A stretch of 52,959 nt of DNA from Bacteroidota bacterium (GCA_023251755.1 JAHEYF010000024.1:1-52959), one strand, 5' to 3'; counted from the stretch's first letter, positions 41,796-52,673 are shown. Numbers and translations: made by a program. Notes: generated from the letters alone by a model not told the origin.

Positions 41796-44700
41796 TTATT
41801 CCATTGTGATGTCTAATGCTAAGCCGCGTAACTCGTGCAACAATACATTAAAGGATTCAGGAATACCCGGAGTTGGCATATTCTCTCCTTTAACAATTGC
41901 TTCGTAAGCTTTGGCACGACCAACCACATCATCGGATTTAATGGTAAGCATTTCCTGAAGGATGTTTGCTGCACCGAATGCTTCGAGTGCCCAAACCTCC
42001 ATTTCACCAAAACGCTGACCACCGAACTGTGCTTTACCACCCAAGGGTTGTTGTGTAATAAGCGAGTAAGGCCCGATAGAACGTGCATGCATTTTATCAT
42101 CAACCATGTGACCCAGTTTAAGCATATAAATGATCCCAACTGTTGCCGGCTGATCAAATTTCTCCCCTGTTCCACCGTCGTATAAGAAAGTACGACCGAA
42201 CTGAGGTAAACCTGCTTTAGCGGTGTAGTCATCAATTTCCTGCATGGTGGCACCATCAAAAATAGGTGTAGCGAACTTCATTCCTAATTTTTGTCCGGCC
42301 CAGCCCAACACCGTTTCGTAAATCTGTCCAAGGTTCATACGCGAAGGTACACCCAATGGATTCAACACGATGTCTACTGGTGTTCCATCTTCAAGGAAAG
42401 GCATATCTTCCTCTTTTACAATACGGGCCACAATACCTTTGTTACCGTGACGACCGGCCATTTTATCACCCACTTTCAACTTACGTTTCATAGCGATGTA
42501 GACTTTGGCTAATTGTACAATACCTGCAGGTAATTCATCCCCAACTGTAATCTGGAATTTTTCGCGTTTGTATTTACCCAGTATGTCGTTGAACTTAATC
42601 ATGAAGTTGTGCAACAACATACGGATCTGATCATTCTTGTCTTTATCAGTAGTCCAGTTACTTGGATTTACTTCAGAGTAATCAATTTTCTCTAATAATT
42701 TCTGAGTAAACTTGGTTCCTTTGGTGATGATTTCTTCTTTCAGGCTATTGAACACACCCTGAGAAGTTTTACCATTTACCAATAAAAACAATTTGTCTAC
42801 CAGTTTATTTTTCAGTTCTGATACTTCTGCATCATGGTCACGATCTAATTTTTCAAGAACCGGTTTCTCTTCGGCTTTCGCTTTTTTATCTTTGATAGCA
42901 CGTGAGAATAGTTTTTTATCGATCACCACACCTTTGGTTGAAGGCGGAACTTTTAATGAAGCATCTTTCACATCACCGGCTTTATCACCGAAGATAGCAC
43001 GAAGTAATTTTTCTTCGGGAGAAGGATCGGTTTCACCTTTAGGGGTAATTTTACCAATCAGGATATCTCCTTCTTTTACTTCAGCACCAACGCGGATCAA
43101 ACCATTGTCATCCAGGTCTTTTGTAGCATCTTCACTTACGTTCGGAATATCAGAAGTTAATTCTTCCAAACCACGTTTGGTATCCCTTACTTCAAGGGTG
43201 TACTCATCAATGTGGATGGAGGTGAATATATCTTCACGAACAATACGTTCAGAAATTACGATAGCATCCTCAAAGTTATACCCTTTCCAAGGCATGAATG
43301 CTACTTTAAGGTTTCTACCTAAAGCAAGCTCACCTTTTTGTGTGGCATAACCCTCGCACAATACCTGTCCTTTACTAACTTTTTCTCCTCTTTTAACAGT
43401 AGGCCTAAGGTTAATACAAGTATTCTGGTTGGTTTTTTTGAATTTGGTTAATTTGTATGATTTTAAATCGCCGTCAAAGCTTACTGCTTTTTCATCGTCG
43501 TTACGGTTGTAACGGATAACTATTTCATTGGCATCCACAAATTCAACCGAACCTTCAGCTTCTGCAGTAATTAATACGCGTGAATCCTGCGCAACAGAGG
43601 CTTCAATACCTGTACCTACTATTGGTGATTCGGGGCGTAACAATGGAACTGCCTGACGTTGCATGTTCGAACCCATCAGGGCACGGTTGGCATCGTCATG
43701 CTCAAGGAAGGGAATCAATGAAGCTGCAATAGAAGCAATCTGATTCGGAGCAACGTCCATCAAATTAATTTTATCGGGATCAGCTACCGGGAAGTCACCT
43801 TCGTAACGTGATTTAACTTTGGATCCGATCAGGGAACCTTTATCGTCCATGGGCTCATTGGCCTGGGCAATGGTTTTTTGATCTTCTTCTTCGGCGCTTA
43901 AGTAAAGTACGCCTTTGTTCACATCTACCCTCGAGTTGGCAACTGTACGGTAAGGTGTTTCAATAAAGCCGAGTTTATTTACTTTAGCATATACACAAAG
44001 TGAGGAGATCAGACCGATATTCGGACCTTCAGGAGTTTCGATGGTACACAAACGACCGTAGTGGGTGTAGTGAACGTCACGAACCTCGAAACCTGCACGC
44101 TCACGACTTAAACCTCCTGGCCCGAGTGCCGATAGACGACGCTTGTGCGTAATCTCTGCAAGGGGATTGGTTTGATCCATGAACTGCGATAGCTGGTTGG
44201 TACCGAAGAAAGAGTTGATCACCGAAGACAATGTTTTAGCATTGATCAGATCGGTTGGTGTAAACACCTCGTTGTCGCGTACATTCATACGTTCGCGGAT
44301 GGTACGGGCCATACGGGCCAAACCAACACCGAACTGAGCATATAACTGCTCACCTACTGTACGAACACGACGGTTACTCAAGTGATCGATATCATCCACA
44401 TCTGTTTTTGAGTTGATTAACTCAATCAGGTATTTAATGATCAGGATGATGTCTTCTTTGGTAAGAACACGAACATCCATCGGGGTATCGATACCTAATT
44501 TTTTGTTGATACGGAAACGACCTACTTCTCCTAAATCATAACGTTTGTCAGAGAAGAATAATTTATCGATCACGCCACGTGCTGTTTCCTCATCAGGTGG
44601 TTCAGCGTTACGCAACTGCCGGTAAATGTGCTCTACCGCTTCTTTTTCAGAGTTGGTAGGGTCTTTTTGTAAAGTATTATAAATAATAGCAAAATCTGCT

Positions 44701-45605
44701 GTATTAATATCCTGTTTGTGCAGAATAATTACTTTAACACCAGCGTCCACTATCATGTCAATGTGATCATCTTCAAGAACGGTTTCACGCTCAATCAGCA
44801 CTTCGTTACGCTCAATAGACACAACCTCGCCGGTATCTTCATCCACAAAGTCTTCCAACCATGTTTTGAGTACCCTTGCGGCTAATTTACGGCCTACTTC
44901 ACGTTTAAGTCCGGCTTTAGAAACTTTCACTTCGTCTGCCAAACCGAAAATTTCGAGAATTGATTTATCGCTTTCAAAACCAATAGCACGCAATAAAGTT
45001 GTTACCGGTAATTTTTTCTTACGGTCGATGTAAGCATACATCACGTTGTTGATATCGGTTGCAAACTCAATCCACGATCCTTTGAAAGGGATCACACGGG
45101 CCGAATATAACTTGGTACCATTTGCGTGACGGCTTTGGCCAAAGAATACACCCGGTGAACGGTGCAATTGCGAAACCACTACCCTTTCGGCACCGTTGAT
45201 TACAAACGAGCCTTTGGGGGTCATATAAGGGATTGTTCCCAGGTAAACGTCCTGAACGATTGTTTCAAAATCTTCGTGTTCAGGATCGGTACAATACAAT
45301 TTTAATTTTGCCTTCAGCGGAACGCTGTAGGTTAATCCACGCGAAATACACTCGTCAAGAGCATACCTGGGCGGATCGATGTAATAATCCAAAAACTCAA
45401 GCACAAAGTTATTCCTTGCGTCAGAGATGGGGAAGTTTTCTGAAAACACTTTAAAAAGACCTTCGTCTTGTCTGTTTTCTGCTGTTGTTTCCAACTGGAA
45501 GAAATCCTGGAAGGATTTCAATTGGATGTCCAAAAAATCCGGGTATTCAACCGGGAATTTGTTTTTAGAGAAGTTAATTCTCTGAGATTTTTTTATTGAT
45601 GCCAA
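41796..45605 (-). CDS. rpoB: RNA polymerase beta subunit
   Basis: 1269 residues. It includes the rifampicin-pocket region with [45 protein letters not shown] (about 468-512), the fork segment, GFNFEDAI-like [10 protein letters not shown], and the C-terminal [45 protein letters not shown]. No resistance-type substitution is evident at the residues I can align (FMDQTNP and [10 protein letters not shown] are as in wild type). It follows rplL at 156 nt, with a large hairpin in the gap. Confidence 0.99.
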   Translation of the reverse strand: MASIKKSQRINFSKNKFPVEYPDFLDIQLKSFQDFFQLETTAENRQDEGLFKVFSENFPISDARNNFVLEFLDYYIDPPRYALDECISRGLTYSVPLKAKLKLYCTDPEHEDFETIVQDVYLGTIPYMTPKGSFVINGAERVVVSQLHRSPGVFFGQSRHANGTKLYSARVIPFKGSWIEFATDINNVMYAYIDRKKKLPVTTLLRAIGFESDKSILEIFGLADEVKVSKAGLKREVGRKLAARVLKTWLEDFVDEDTGEVVSIERNEVLIERETVLEDDHIDMIVDAGVKVIILHKQDINTADFAIIYNTLQKDPTNSEKEAVEHIYRQLRNAEPPDEETARGVIDKLFFSDKRYDLGEVGRFRINKKLGIDTPMDVRVLTKEDIILIIKYLIELINSKTDVDDIDHLSNRRVRTVGEQLYAQFGVGLARMARTIRERMNVRDNEVFTPTDLINAKTLSSVINSFFGTNQLSQFMDQTNPLAEITHKRRLSALGPGGLSRERAGFEVRDVHYTHYGRLCTIETPEGPNIGLISSLCVYAKVNKLGFIETPYRTVANSRVDVNKGVLYLSAEEEDQKTIAQANEPMDDKGSLIGSKVKSRYEGDFPVADPDKINLMDVAPNQIASIAASLIPFLEHDDANRALMGSNMQRQAVPLLRPESPIVGTGIEASVAQDSRVLITAEAEGSVEFVDANEIVIRYNRNDDEKAVSFDGDLKSYKLTKFKKTNQNTCINLRPTVKRGEKVSKGQVLCEGYATQKGELALGRNLKVAFMPWKGYNFEDAIVISERIVREDIFTSIHIDEYTLEVRDTKRGLEELTSDIPNVSEDATKDLDDNGLIRVGAEVKEGDILIGKITPKGETDPSPEEKLLRAIFGDKAGDVKDASLKVPPSTKGVVIDKKLFSRAIKDKKAKAEEKPVLEKLDRDHDAEVSELKNKLVDKLFLLVNGKTSQGVFNSLKEEIITKGTKFTQKLLEKIDYSEVNPSNWTTDKDKNDQIRMLLHNFMIKFNDILGKYKREKFQITVGDELPAGIVQLAKVYIAMKRKLKVGDKMAGRHGNKGIVARIVKEEDMPFLEDGTPVDIVLNPLGVPSRMNLGQIYETVLGWAGQKLGMKFATPIFDGATMQEIDDYTAKAGLPQFGRTFLYDGGTGEKFDQPATVGIIYMLKLGHMVDDKMHARSIGPYSLITQQPLGGKAQFGGQRFGEMEVWALEAFGAANILQEMLTIKSDDVVGRAKAYEAIVKGENMPTPGIPESFNVLLHELRGLALDITME

Positions 45606-45707
45606 AACTAATAATTTAAAGTTGAACGTTAGTTAATTGGTAAACATGAAACCTTGCCGGTTTCATTTTTATCATCAGGATGTTCCTGAGATAATTCAAT
45701 AACAAAT

Positions 45708-45745
45708 GGGAAATGGCCTCTACCAACGGATCGAGGCCTTTTCCC
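45708..45745. other. Imperfect hairpin between rplL and rpoB
   Basis: GGGAAATGGCCTC (45708-45720), 12-nt loop, GAGGCCTTTTCCC (45733-45745): 12 pairs with one T-T mismatch. It has no following T run on the minus strand. It sits where many bacteria have an attenuator or RNase III site that lowers rpoBC relative to L7/L12 expression. Confidence 0.7.
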
Positions 45746-45761
45746 AGATGTATCAAGTTAA

Positions 45762-46130
45762 TTACTTAACTTCAACTTTAGCGCCTGCTTCTTCAAGAGT
45801 TTTCTTGATAGATTCGGCTTCTTCTTTAGATATTCCTTCTTTAACTGGTTTCGGAGCTCCGTCAACTAAGTCTTTTGCTTCTTTCAAACCAAGTCCTGTT
45901 AAGTCTTTTACAACTTTAACAACACCTAATTTTGCAGCACCTGCTTCTAACAATACAACATCAAATGATGTTTTTGCAGCAGCGGCATCTCCACCACCAC
46001 CAGCAGCTACAACTACTGCAGCAGCAGCAGGTTCAATACCATGCTCGTCTTTTAAAATTTGAGCTAATTCCTGTACTTCTTTCACGGTTAAGTTTACTAA
46101 TGTTTCCGCGATTGCTTTTACGTCTGCCAT
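45762..46130 (-). CDS. rplL: Ribosomal protein L7/L12
   Basis: 122 residues. The N-terminal dimer part ([26 protein letters not shown]) is followed by an Ala/Gly-rich hinge. The C-terminal factor-binding domain has [41 protein letters not shown]. It forms the stalk with L10, 54 nt downstream of rplJ. Confidence 0.98.
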   Translation of the reverse strand: MADVKAIAETLVNLTVKEVQELAQILKDEHGIEPAAAAVVVAAGGGGDAAAAKTSFDVVLLEAGAAKLGVVKVVKDLTGLGLKEAKDLVDGAPKPVKEGISKEEAESIKKTLEEAGAKVEVK

Positions 46131-46184
46131 TTTATTTTTGATTTAATAAGTTAATAATTTAATTTTTCTGTTTTTAACAGTAGT

Positions 46185-46688
46185 TTACGCAGCGGCTACT
46201 TCTTCGCCACCTTTTTTGTTTTCCAAACCTGAAATAACGCGACGGATTGGAGATTGCAGCAAGGATACAACATCAGCAATAAGCTCATTTTTAGATTTAA
46301 GCGATGCTAATGTGTCTAACTGGTTATCACCAATAAACACGATTTCTTCAACAAATGCTCCTTTTAATACAGGCTTGTCACCTTTACCCCTGAACTGTTT
46401 AATCAGTTTTGCAGGTAAATTAGAAGTGTCTGTAAAAATTAAAGCGGTTGCTCCTTTAATGGCCGGGATAAGTTCAGCCAGGCGGCTGTCGTTAGCACGT
46501 TCGATGGCTTTTTTCAATAAGGTGTTTTTTACAACGGTTACTGAAACTTTTTTCTCGAAGCAGGATTTGCGGAACTGGTTTACTTTCTCTACTGTTAAAG
46601 AAGAACAATCAGCCAGGTAAATCTTGTTGTTGTTATTCAACTTCTCTACCAAAGCGTCAATTACAAGTGTTTTTTCCTCTTTTGTCAT
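46185..46688 (-). CDS. rplJ: Ribosomal protein L10
   Basis: 167 residues. It is the stalk base that anchors L7/L12. Key stretches are KEEKTLVIDALVEKLNN and VVKNTLLKKAIERAND. Only 19 nt separate it from rplA, so there is no room for the classic L10 leader between the genes; autoregulation, if present, would need RNA within the rplA end. A short KKGGEEVAAA tail closes the protein. Confidence 0.97.
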   Translation of the reverse strand: MTKEEKTLVIDALVEKLNNNNKIYLADCSSLTVEKVNQFRKSCFEKKVSVTVVKNTLLKKAIERANDSRLAELIPAIKGATALIFTDTSNLPAKLIKQFRGKGDKPVLKGAFVEEIVFIGDNQLDTLASLKSKNELIADVVSLLQSPIRRVISGLENKKGGEEVAAA

Positions 46689-46707
46689 TTTTGATATGAT
46701 TTAATGA

Positions 46708-47403
46708 TTAGCTGCTAAATGCTTTTGTTTCAATAGTAATGCCGGCACTCATGGTGCTTGACATAAAAATACTTCTAACATAAGCCCCTTTAGCGGATGA
46801 TGGCTTCAGTTTTACAATTGTGTTTAGTAATTCATTTGCATTCTCAGCTAATTTATCAGCTGTAAATGAAGCCTTACCAACTGAAGCATGGATGATACCT
46901 GCTTTGTCTACCTTAAAATCAATTTTACCACCCTTTGAATCGGTAACTGCTTTACCTACATCCATTGTAACGGTACCTGTTTTAGGGTTAGGCATTAAAC
47001 CACGTGGACCCAATATACGACCCAAAGCACCAACTTTACCCATAACTGAAGGCATAGTGATGATTACGTCTACATCTGTCCAACCATTTTTAATTTTGTC
47101 GATATACTCGTCCAATCCAACGTAATCGGCGCCTGCTGCTTTGGCTTCGGCTTCCTTATCAGGAGTAACCAGGGCTAAAACACGCAAAACTTTACCTGTA
47201 CCGTGAGGCAAAGTAACTGTACCGCGTACCATTTGATTAGCTTTACGAGGATCAACTCCTAAACGGATCGCAAGATCCACAGCTGCATCAAACTTCGTAG
47301 TTGTGATTTCTTTCACAATTTTAGAAGCCTCCGCAACTGTATAAGCTTTGCTCTGGTCAAATTTGGCCTCAGCAGCTTTTCTTTTTTTAGTTAACGTTGC
47401 CAT
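46708..47403 (-). CDS. rplA: Ribosomal protein L1
   Basis: 231 residues. [35 protein letters not shown] and [10 protein letters not shown] are family signatures. L1 forms the mobile stalk at the E site and can repress its own operon. The gap to rplK is 28 nt. Confidence 0.98.
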   Translation of the reverse strand: MATLTKKRKAAEAKFDQSKAYTVAEASKIVKEITTTKFDAAVDLAIRLGVDPRKANQMVRGTVTLPHGTGKVLRVLALVTPDKEAEAKAAGADYVGLDEYIDKIKNGWTDVDVIITMPSVMGKVGALGRILGPRGLMPNPKTGTVTMDVGKAVTDSKGGKIDFKVDKAGIIHASVGKASFTADKLAENANELLNTIVKLKPSSAKGAYVRSIFMSSTMSAGITIETKAFSS

Positions 47404-47431
47404 TCTTTAAAGCGTTGTTTTTGATTAATAA

Positions 47432-47875
47432 TTAATTTTTTACAGGAGCGTCTCCGGTAACACTAACCCCCATACTGCGGGCTGTTCCGGCAACCATACT
47501 CATTGCTGATTCAATAGTAAAGCAGTTCATGTCTACAATTTTATCCTGAGCGATTGTACGAATCTGATCCCAGGAAATAGAACCTACTTTTTTACGATTG
47601 CTTTCAGCCGAACCCAATTTGATTTTTGCAAAATCCATGATCTGTACTGCAACAGGCGGACGTTTGATAATAAAATCAAACGATTTATCATTATACACGT
47701 TAATGATAACAGGCAATACTTTACCTGGCTGTTCCTGCGTACGGGCATTGAATTGCTTGCAAAACTCCATGATGTTCACACCTTTGGCACCCAATGCAGG
47801 ACCAATAGGCGGAGACGGGTTGGCCGCCCCTCCTTTAATTTGCAATTTTACAATTGCGGATAATTCTTTTGCCAT
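47432..47875 (-). CDS. rplK: Ribosomal protein L11
   Basis: 147 residues. [35 protein letters not shown] is the N-terminal thiostrepton-site region and the C-terminal half binds 23S rRNA. It lies 123 nt downstream of nusG, the largest gap within this block. That gap has a small hairpin, CCCGA/TCGGG (about 47919-47934), but no array. Confidence 0.98.
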   Translation of the reverse strand: MAKELSAIVKLQIKGGAANPSPPIGPALGAKGVNIMEFCKQFNARTQEQPGKVLPVIINVYNDKSFDFIIKRPPVAVQIMDFAKIKLGSAESNRKKVGSISWDQIRTIAQDKIVDMNCFTIESAMSMVAGTARSMGVSVTGDAPVKN

Positions 47876-47998
47876 TTTCTGTTTTTGTTTTTATATCACA
47901 GGCCTTGTTTTACCCCGAGCTCATTCGGGAGAGTTTAACCGGGTTTGGAAGCAGCAAAGCGCATCCCATTTCAACTCTCAACTTAACCTGTAATTCGT

Positions 47999-48565
47999 TT
48001 ATTCGCGCTCAACTTCCCCGAAACCAAGTTCCACAGGGGTTTTACGTCCGAAAATTTTAACTGTAACTTTAATTTTCTTTTTCTCTTCGTTAATTTCTTC
48101 AATAACACCATTAAATCCATTGAATGGCCCGTTGATTACTTTTACCGATTCACCAACAACGTAAGAAACACTTAATGTTCCTTCTGCTTCCGATAACTCA
48201 TCTACTTTACCAAGTATGCGGTTCACTTCAGCAATACGCATAGGAACAGGGTCTCCGCCTTTTGTTTCTCCTAAGAAACCAATAACACCTGTGATGTTTT
48301 TGATGATGTGAGGAATTTCTCCCACCAATAACGCTTCTATTAATACATAACCCGGGTAAAAAGAGCGTTCTTTCGCTATTTTTTTACCGTTACGTATCTG
48401 GAATATTTTTTCAGTCGGGATCAATACCTGAGAGACATGGTCATTCAGGCCTAAACGGTTGATCTCAACTTCGATGTATTGTTTTACCTTTTTTTCCTGA
48501 CCGCTGATGGCTCGCACAACATACCATCTCTTCACTTGCGGCTCATTTTTCACTTGTTCGCTCAT
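47999..48565 (-). CDS. nusG: Transcription termination/antitermination factor NusG
   Basis: 188 residues. The NGN domain has KRWYVVRAISGQEKKVKQYIE and FYPGYVLIEA. The KOW domain has VGESVKVINGPFNGFNGVIEEINEEKKKIKVTVKIFGRKTPVEL. It couples RNA polymerase to Rho or ribosomes. It starts 20 nt after secE. Confidence 0.98.
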   Translation of the reverse strand: MSEQVKNEPQVKRWYVVRAISGQEKKVKQYIEVEINRLGLNDHVSQVLIPTEKIFQIRNGKKIAKERSFYPGYVLIEALLVGEIPHIIKNITGVIGFLGETKGGDPVPMRIAEVNRILGKVDELSEAEGTLSVSYVVGESVKVINGPFNGFNGVIEEINEEKKKIKVTVKIFGRKTPVELGFGEVERE

Positions 48566-48585
48566 AGTAAAATTGCTTGAATTTG

Positions 48586-48786
48586 TTATAAATTATTCAA
48601 TAATGAATAGGCCATTTGCATCAGCTTGTTAAAGCTGGTGTCCATGCCCCATACGAGTATTGCTATAATAAATGAAGCCACTAAAACCAACGATGCGCTG
48701 CCTTGCAACTCCTGCCAGGTCGGCCACGAAGTTTTGTGAACCAACTCATCAGTCGTTTCCTCAAAATATGTTCTGATTTTACTCAT
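48586..48786 (-). CDS. secE: Preprotein translocase subunit SecE
   Basis: 66 residues, the minimal single-helix SecE. ELVHKTSWPTWQELQGSASLV is the conserved cytoplasmic amphipathic segment, followed by one membrane helix (about 32-52). It clamps SecY in the inner membrane. The usual place between tuf/tRNA-Trp and nusG supports the call. Confidence 0.96.
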   Translation of the reverse strand: MSKIRTYFEETTDELVHKTSWPTWQELQGSASLVLVASFIIAILVWGMDTSFNKLMQMAYSLLNNL

Positions 48787-48924
48787 GTCTTTTTAGTTTA
48801 GAGTTTAGAGTCAGGAGTTTAGAGTGAGCAATTGCTTTAATCAAAACCTTAACACTAAGCTGTTAATTTTATTTTAGTCTTCTGTTCAGGCTCTTGCTTA
48901 ACTAAGAACTAAGAACATTGAACT
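48786..48924. repeat. 7-nt periodic words between tRNA-Trp and secE
   Basis: Near secE: AGTTTAG, AGTTTAG, AGTCAGG and AGTTTAG (family of the tuf array). Closer to the tRNA: CTAAGAA, CTAAGAA and CATTGAA (family of 8371-8445). Two families share one spacer, each mostly as a single arm. The words lie in the leader of secE-nusG RNA. Confidence 0.7.
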
Positions 48925-48930
48925 TTTGCG

Positions 48931-49001
48931 CACGGGTGGAGAGATTCGAACTCCCATCAACGGTTTTGGAGACCGCTATTCTACCCTTGAACTACACCCG
49001 T
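48931..49001 (-). tRNA. tRNA-Trp (CCA)
   Basis: The acceptor stem ACGGGTG/CACCCGT, D arm beginning GTTC, anticodon loop CTCCAAA with CCA, and T arm GGTTCGA-like GAGTTCGAATC are all present. No CCA end is encoded. It lies between tuf and secE as in other Bacteroidota. Confidence 0.95.
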
Positions 49002-49007
49002 ATCTTG

Positions 49008-49200
49008 TTTAGTTTAGAGTTGAGAGTCTATAGTTTAGAGTTTATGGTTTATGGTTTATAGTTGGGAGTTTATAGTTGAAAGTTTTTAGTGAGAAATTAT
49101 CGGTGTAAACCTCTAAACTCATGACTCTAAACTCTCAACCAGCGACTCTAAACTATAGACTATTAGCTCTCAACTATGGACTCTAAACTATAGACTCTAC
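49008..49200. repeat. Long 7-nt periodic inverted array (AGTTTAG family), after tuf
   Basis: Left arm has about eleven units such as AGTTTAG, AGTTGAG, AGTCTAT, AGTTTAG, AGTTTAT, GGTTTAT and AGTTGGG. Right arm has about thirteen such as CTCTAAA, CTCATGA, CTCTAAA, CTCTCAA, CTATAGA and CTATGGA. It is the longest array in the window. It lies between tuf and tRNA-Trp, on the tuf side next to the tuf terminator. Confidence 0.93.
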
Positions 49201-49204
49201 TAAA

Positions 49205-49243
49205 CGGCAAAATGGCTTTGCTATATGAAAGCCATTTTTACCG
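49205..49243 (-). terminator. Terminator-like hairpin after tuf
   Basis: AAAATGGCTTT (about 49209-49219) pairs with AAAGCCATTTT (49228-49238); flanking CGG/CCG extend the stem imperfectly. The following T run on the minus strand is weak, so termination may be partial and tRNA-Trp/secE may be read through. Confidence 0.6.
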
Positions 49244-49258
49244 TATAATTATTATCTA

Positions 49259-50446
49259 TTATTTGATCACTTCAGTTACCTGACCAGCACCAACTGTACG
49301 TCCACCTTCGCGGATAGCGAAACGTAAACCTTTGTCCATTGCTACAGGAACGATCAATTTAACAGTAATAGTAACGTTATCGCCAGGCATAACCATTTCG
49401 CGTCCTTCTGGTAATTCAATTTCTCCTGTTACGTCAGTTGTACGTAAGTAGAATTGAGGACGGTATTTGTTATGGAATGGAGTGTGACGTCCACCTTCTT
49501 CTTTTTTCAGGATATACACCTCAGCTTTGAATTCAGTGTGAGGAGTAATTGAACCTGGTTTCGCGATAACCATACCACGACGGATATCTTTTTTCTCGAT
49601 ACCACGCAACAGGATACCTACGTTATCTCCAGCTTCACCGTAATCAAGGATTTTACGGAACATTTCTACCCCGGTAACTGTAGATGATAATTTTTCATCC
49701 TGCATACCTAAGATATCAACGCTATCACCGGTGTTGATTACACCTGTTTCAATACGGCCGGTAGCAACAGTACCACGACCAGTAATGGTGAACACGTCTT
49801 CAACCGGCATCAGGAATGGTTTTTCTTTATCACGTGGAGGAAGTGGAATGAAGGTATCAACCGCATCCATTAATTCCATGATTTTGTCCACCCATTTTGG
49901 ATCGTTGTTTAATCCACCCAAAGCTGATCCACGGATAATTGGAGTATTATCGCCATCAAATTTATAGAAAGACAATAATTCACGGATTTCCATTTCAACA
50001 AGGTCAAGAAGCTCAGCATCTTCAACCATGTCAACTTTATTCATAAATACAACAATTTTAGGCACACCTACCTGACGTGCAAGAAGGATATGCTCACGTG
50101 TTTGTGGCATTGGTCCGTCTGTTGCAGCAACCACAAGGATAGCACCGTCCATTTGGGCAGCACCTGTAACCATGTTTTTTACGTAATCCGCGTGACCTGG
50201 ACAGTCAACGTGAGCGTAGTGACGGTTAACAGTTGCATATTCAACGTGAGAAGTATTAATGGTAATACCGCGTTCTTTTTCTTCAGGAGCATTATCAATT
50301 GAAGAGAAATCGCGAACTTCTGCTAAACCTTTAGAAGCTAATACTGAAGTAATAGCAGCAGTTAAGGTAGTTTTACCGTGGTCAACGTGACCGATGGTCC
50401 CAATATTTACGTGGGGTTTCGAACGGTCGAATTTTTCTTTAGCCAT
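49259..50446 (-). CDS. tuf: Elongation factor Tu
   Basis: 395 residues. G1 GHVDHGKTT (19-27), G3 DCPGH, G4 [16 protein letters not shown] (switch I) and the C-terminal [20 protein letters not shown] are unmistakable. It carries aminoacyl-tRNA to the ribosome. It is preceded by four tRNA genes (Thr, Tyr, Gly, Thr), a conserved arrangement also known in E. coli (tufB). Confidence 0.99.
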   Translation of the reverse strand: MAKEKFDRSKPHVNIGTIGHVDHGKTTLTAAITSVLASKGLAEVRDFSSIDNAPEEKERGITINTSHVEYATVNRHYAHVDCPGHADYVKNMVTGAAQMDGAILVVAATDGPMPQTREHILLARQVGVPKIVVFMNKVDMVEDAELLDLVEMEIRELLSFYKFDGDNTPIIRGSALGGLNNDPKWVDKIMELMDAVDTFIPLPPRDKEKPFLMPVEDVFTITGRGTVATGRIETGVINTGDSVDILGMQDEKLSSTVTGVEMFRKILDYGEAGDNVGILLRGIEKKDIRRGMVIAKPGSITPHTEFKAEVYILKKEEGGRHTPFHNKYRPQFYLRTTDVTGEIELPEGREMVMPGDNVTITVKLIVPVAMDKGLRFAIREGGRTVGAGQVTEVIK

Positions 50447-50570
50447 AGCTTTTTTTGTTTATCGGTTATTGTTTATTATTTAATTTACTGGTCCTGTTTT
50501 TAAATTAATGAGCCGTTTTAAGGCCTGTGCAAATCCTATTGACCTGATTTGCTTTCTGTATGTACAGATG

Positions 50571-50642
<72 letters not shown>

Positions 50643-50664
50643 TAAAAAGTTTAAGTAAGGGTAC

Positions 50665-50694
50665 CACTATTCACTATTAACTAATCTCTGTTAA
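50665..50694. repeat. Single-arm 7-nt array (TTAACTA family)
   Basis: ACTATTC, ACTATTA, ACTAATC and TCTGTTA stand between tRNA-Gly and tRNA-Thr(GGT). They share words with 6575-6668 and 15043-15066. Confidence 0.65.
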
Positions 50695-50851
50695 ATTCCC
50701 CTATACTGCTCAACAATTTTTTAAAGAACAATTTCACTTTTACATGCACGAAAAGTCCCGGCTTTGGGGACATCCTAAAAGTCAATTTCGCCGGTAAACC
50801 TTGCTACTCTTGACTTTGACTGCTTTTTTCTTTCGAAAAAAGCTATTTTGG

Positions 50852-50924
50852 AGCGGAAGACGGGGCTCGAACCCGCCACCCCTAGCTTGGAAGGCTAGCG
50901 CTCTACCAAATGAGCTACTTCCGC
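50852..50924 (-). tRNA. tRNA-Gly (TCC)
   Basis: Acceptor GCGGAAG/CTTCCGC, D-stem GCTC, anticodon loop CTTCCAA (TCC), T arm GCGGGTTCGAGCC. Confidence 0.96.
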
Positions 50925-50969
50925 TTGAGATTTTTGATGGACAAAATATCAGAAACCAACAACATCCAG

Positions 50970-51050
50970 TGGGGCAAGGAGGATTCGAACCTCCGAAGTC
51001 GAAACAACAGATTTACAGTCTGTCCCATTTGGCCACTCTGGTATTGCCCC
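50970..51050 (-). tRNA. tRNA-Tyr (GTA)
   Basis: 81 nt, with the long variable arm of bacterial tRNA-Tyr. Acceptor GGGGCAA/TTGCCCC, anticodon loop CTGTAAA (GTA), T arm GGAGGTTCGAATCC. Confidence 0.96.
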
Positions 51051-51066
51051 AAAAATATTATAAAAG

Positions 51067-51139
51067 AGCCGAAGAAGGGACTCGAACCCCCGACCTACTG
51101 ATTACAAATCAGTGGCTCTACCAGCTGAGCTACTTCGGC
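51067..51139 (-). tRNA. tRNA-Thr (TGT)
   Basis: Acceptor GCCGAAG/CTTCGGC, D-stem GCTC, anticodon loop TTTGTAA (TGT), T arm CGGGGGTTCGAGTCC. It is the first gene of the tRNA-tuf unit; a promoter-like motif lies about 65 nt upstream. Confidence 0.95.
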
Positions 51140-51202
51140 TAATATTTTCAGTTATTTTAAAGAACTTTTTTTCGTTATAATCAACCCCTCAAAAAGGGAT
51201 TG

Positions 51203-51210
51203 CAAATTTA
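51203..51210 (-). promoter_or_regulatory. -7 element of the tRNA-tuf unit
   Basis: TAAATTTG on the minus strand fits TAnnTTTG, with GTTTAA about 19 nt upstream as a possible -33 element. It would drive four tRNAs and tuf. Confidence 0.55.
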
Positions 51211-51296
51211 ATAAAAGATTTTAAACTATACGCCAATTTATTCAAAAAAAAATATTTTATTTTCTTCCTTTAAATAAATAATTGAAAACAAGGATT

Positions 51297-52673
51297 TTAT
51301 ACCAGGTACTCTTCAATGTTTTTAAGTATTCTCCACTCCTTTGGCAGGTAATTGTTTACCCGGTTGGGTAAAATTTTGACCCAGCCCAGCCCATAACCCT
51401 GAAATTTTACTAAGTGAAAACCATTTTCAGGGGCTGTTATTTTTAAGTCTTCCTTTTTTAAAAACTGAAGGGCCTGGGTTTTATCAAGGCTGATGGACGG
51501 AACCTCAGCACTGAGGTAAGTGGACAAGGCTAATTGATGGTGCGGGATAAAATCTTTTCCCTTTATTTGCCCCACCTCAACTCCCGATTTCTTAATGTAC
51601 AAATGCCCCGAAAGCCTTTGCAATTCATCAATATGAGCGCTGTGCATCAGGTAAATGTTCTCTCCCTGTTTAAACAATTCGTACGGTTTATCTAATTTTA
51701 ACCAGGCAGGAATTAAAGCCGATTCCTGTTTACTTAATCGTGTAACTGTATTTTTTGATGGTTTTAACCTGTATTCGGCTGAAGCTTTTTTGGTAAAACA
51801 AGCCATAAAAAAACCTTCTCCTTTTACTTTATGCGGATAAAACCTGTATCCCTTGGCTTTATGTTGAATGGAAAGGGTCTCTTCAATGCCCCAATCTTCG
51901 GGAACCGGGCAGGATTGGGAAGTCAGGGCTTCATGTTCACACAGCCAGTCACATATGGCCTCATTTTCTTCTGAAGAATAAGAGCAGGTGGAATATATCA
52001 AGAGTCCGTTTTCTTTTAACGCAGGTAATACATCGGCCAGTATACGCTCCTGGCGCTGGCTGCATTTATTCACCGCTTCTTCGCTCCACTCCCCTATTGC
52101 CTCCGGCTGTTTGCGAAACAAACCCGAACCCGAACAAGGCGCATCCACCACTATTACATCAAAATAACCGGGTAAAGACGCAAAATGTTTAGGGTCGCTA
52201 TTGGTTGCAATTACATTGGCCCTGCCCCATTTACTCAGGTTTTCGGCCAATACATGTACCCGCGTTTTAATCACTTCGTTGGCCACCAATAAACTATCGT
52301 CACTAATCAGCGAAGTAAGCAAGGTACTCTTACCTCCCGGAGCAGCACATAAATCAAGTACTTTCAAGGGTTTGCTCAAATCGAGATGGCTTTTTAATAC
52401 CTGTTCCAAAAACATACTGGATGCTTCCTGCACATAATAACAACCCGCGTGAAATAAGGGATCTGTTATAAAAGAAGGACGTTCGGGTAAATAATACCCG
52501 GATGGGTTCCATTTTACTTTTTCATAATTATTGTAACTATCAATCGGCTTAAATGGGTTCATGCGAAGGGATGTAAGCTTTTCGCTTTCGGCATGCGCGG
52601 CAATGAATTTTTCAGGTTCAAAACCCGGGAATAATGTAAGGGAAGCTAATAAAGAGGATGGAAGTTGATTCAA
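51297..52673 (-). CDS. rRNA cytosine-C5 methyltransferase (RsmF/NOP2/Sun family)
   Basis: 458 residues. The SAM site is LDLCAAPGGKS (106-116). The two conserved cysteines of m5C RNA methyltransferases are in DAPCSGSG (Cys180) and IYSTCSY (Cys230, the covalent nucleophile of the family). The C-terminal part (about 310-458) resembles the PUA-like region of RsmF, which methylates 16S rRNA. The substrate is inferred from length and layout. It lies between tRNA-Arg and the tRNA-tuf block, probably as its own unit. Confidence 0.9.
   Translation of the reverse strand: MNQLPSSLLASLTLFPGFEPEKFIAAHAESEKLTSLRMNPFKPIDSYNNYEKVKWNPSGYYLPERPSFITDPLFHAGCYYVQEASSMFLEQVLKSHLDLSKPLKVLDLCAAPGGKSTLLTSLISDDSLLVANEVIKTRVHVLAENLSKWGRANVIATNSDPKHFASLPGYFDVIVVDAPCSGSGLFRKQPEAIGEWSEEAVNKCSQRQERILADVLPALKENGLLIYSTCSYSSEENEAICDWLCEHEALTSQSCPVPEDWGIEETLSIQHKAKGYRFYPHKVKGEGFFMACFTKKASAEYRLKPSKNTVTRLSKQESALIPAWLKLDKPYELFKQGENIYLMHSAHIDELQRLSGHLYIKKSGVEVGQIKGKDFIPHHQLALSTYLSAEVPSISLDKTQALQFLKKEDLKITAPENGFHLVKFQGYGLGWVKILPNRVNNYLPKEWRILKNIEEYLV

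Noticed and set aside
42793..43350. 185-codon plus-strand frame opposite rpoB
   Set aside because: Antisense shadow of rpoB codon use; no start signal, no family, no promoter.
44105..44240. Rifampicin-resistance substitutions in rpoB
   Set aside because: The FMDQTNP and [10 protein letters not shown] residues match the usual sensitive form.
46689..46707. Classic L10 leader upstream of rplJ
   Set aside because: Only 19 nt lie between rplA and rplJ, too little for the known structure.
49008..49200. Possible CRISPR array
   Set aside because: Units are 7 nt, degenerate and contiguous with no spacers, and the two halves are inverted. There are no cas genes.
50801..51142. 113-codon frame on the plus strand
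   Set aside because: It is the well-known false gene read antisense through tRNA-Gly, tRNA-Tyr and tRNA-Thr.
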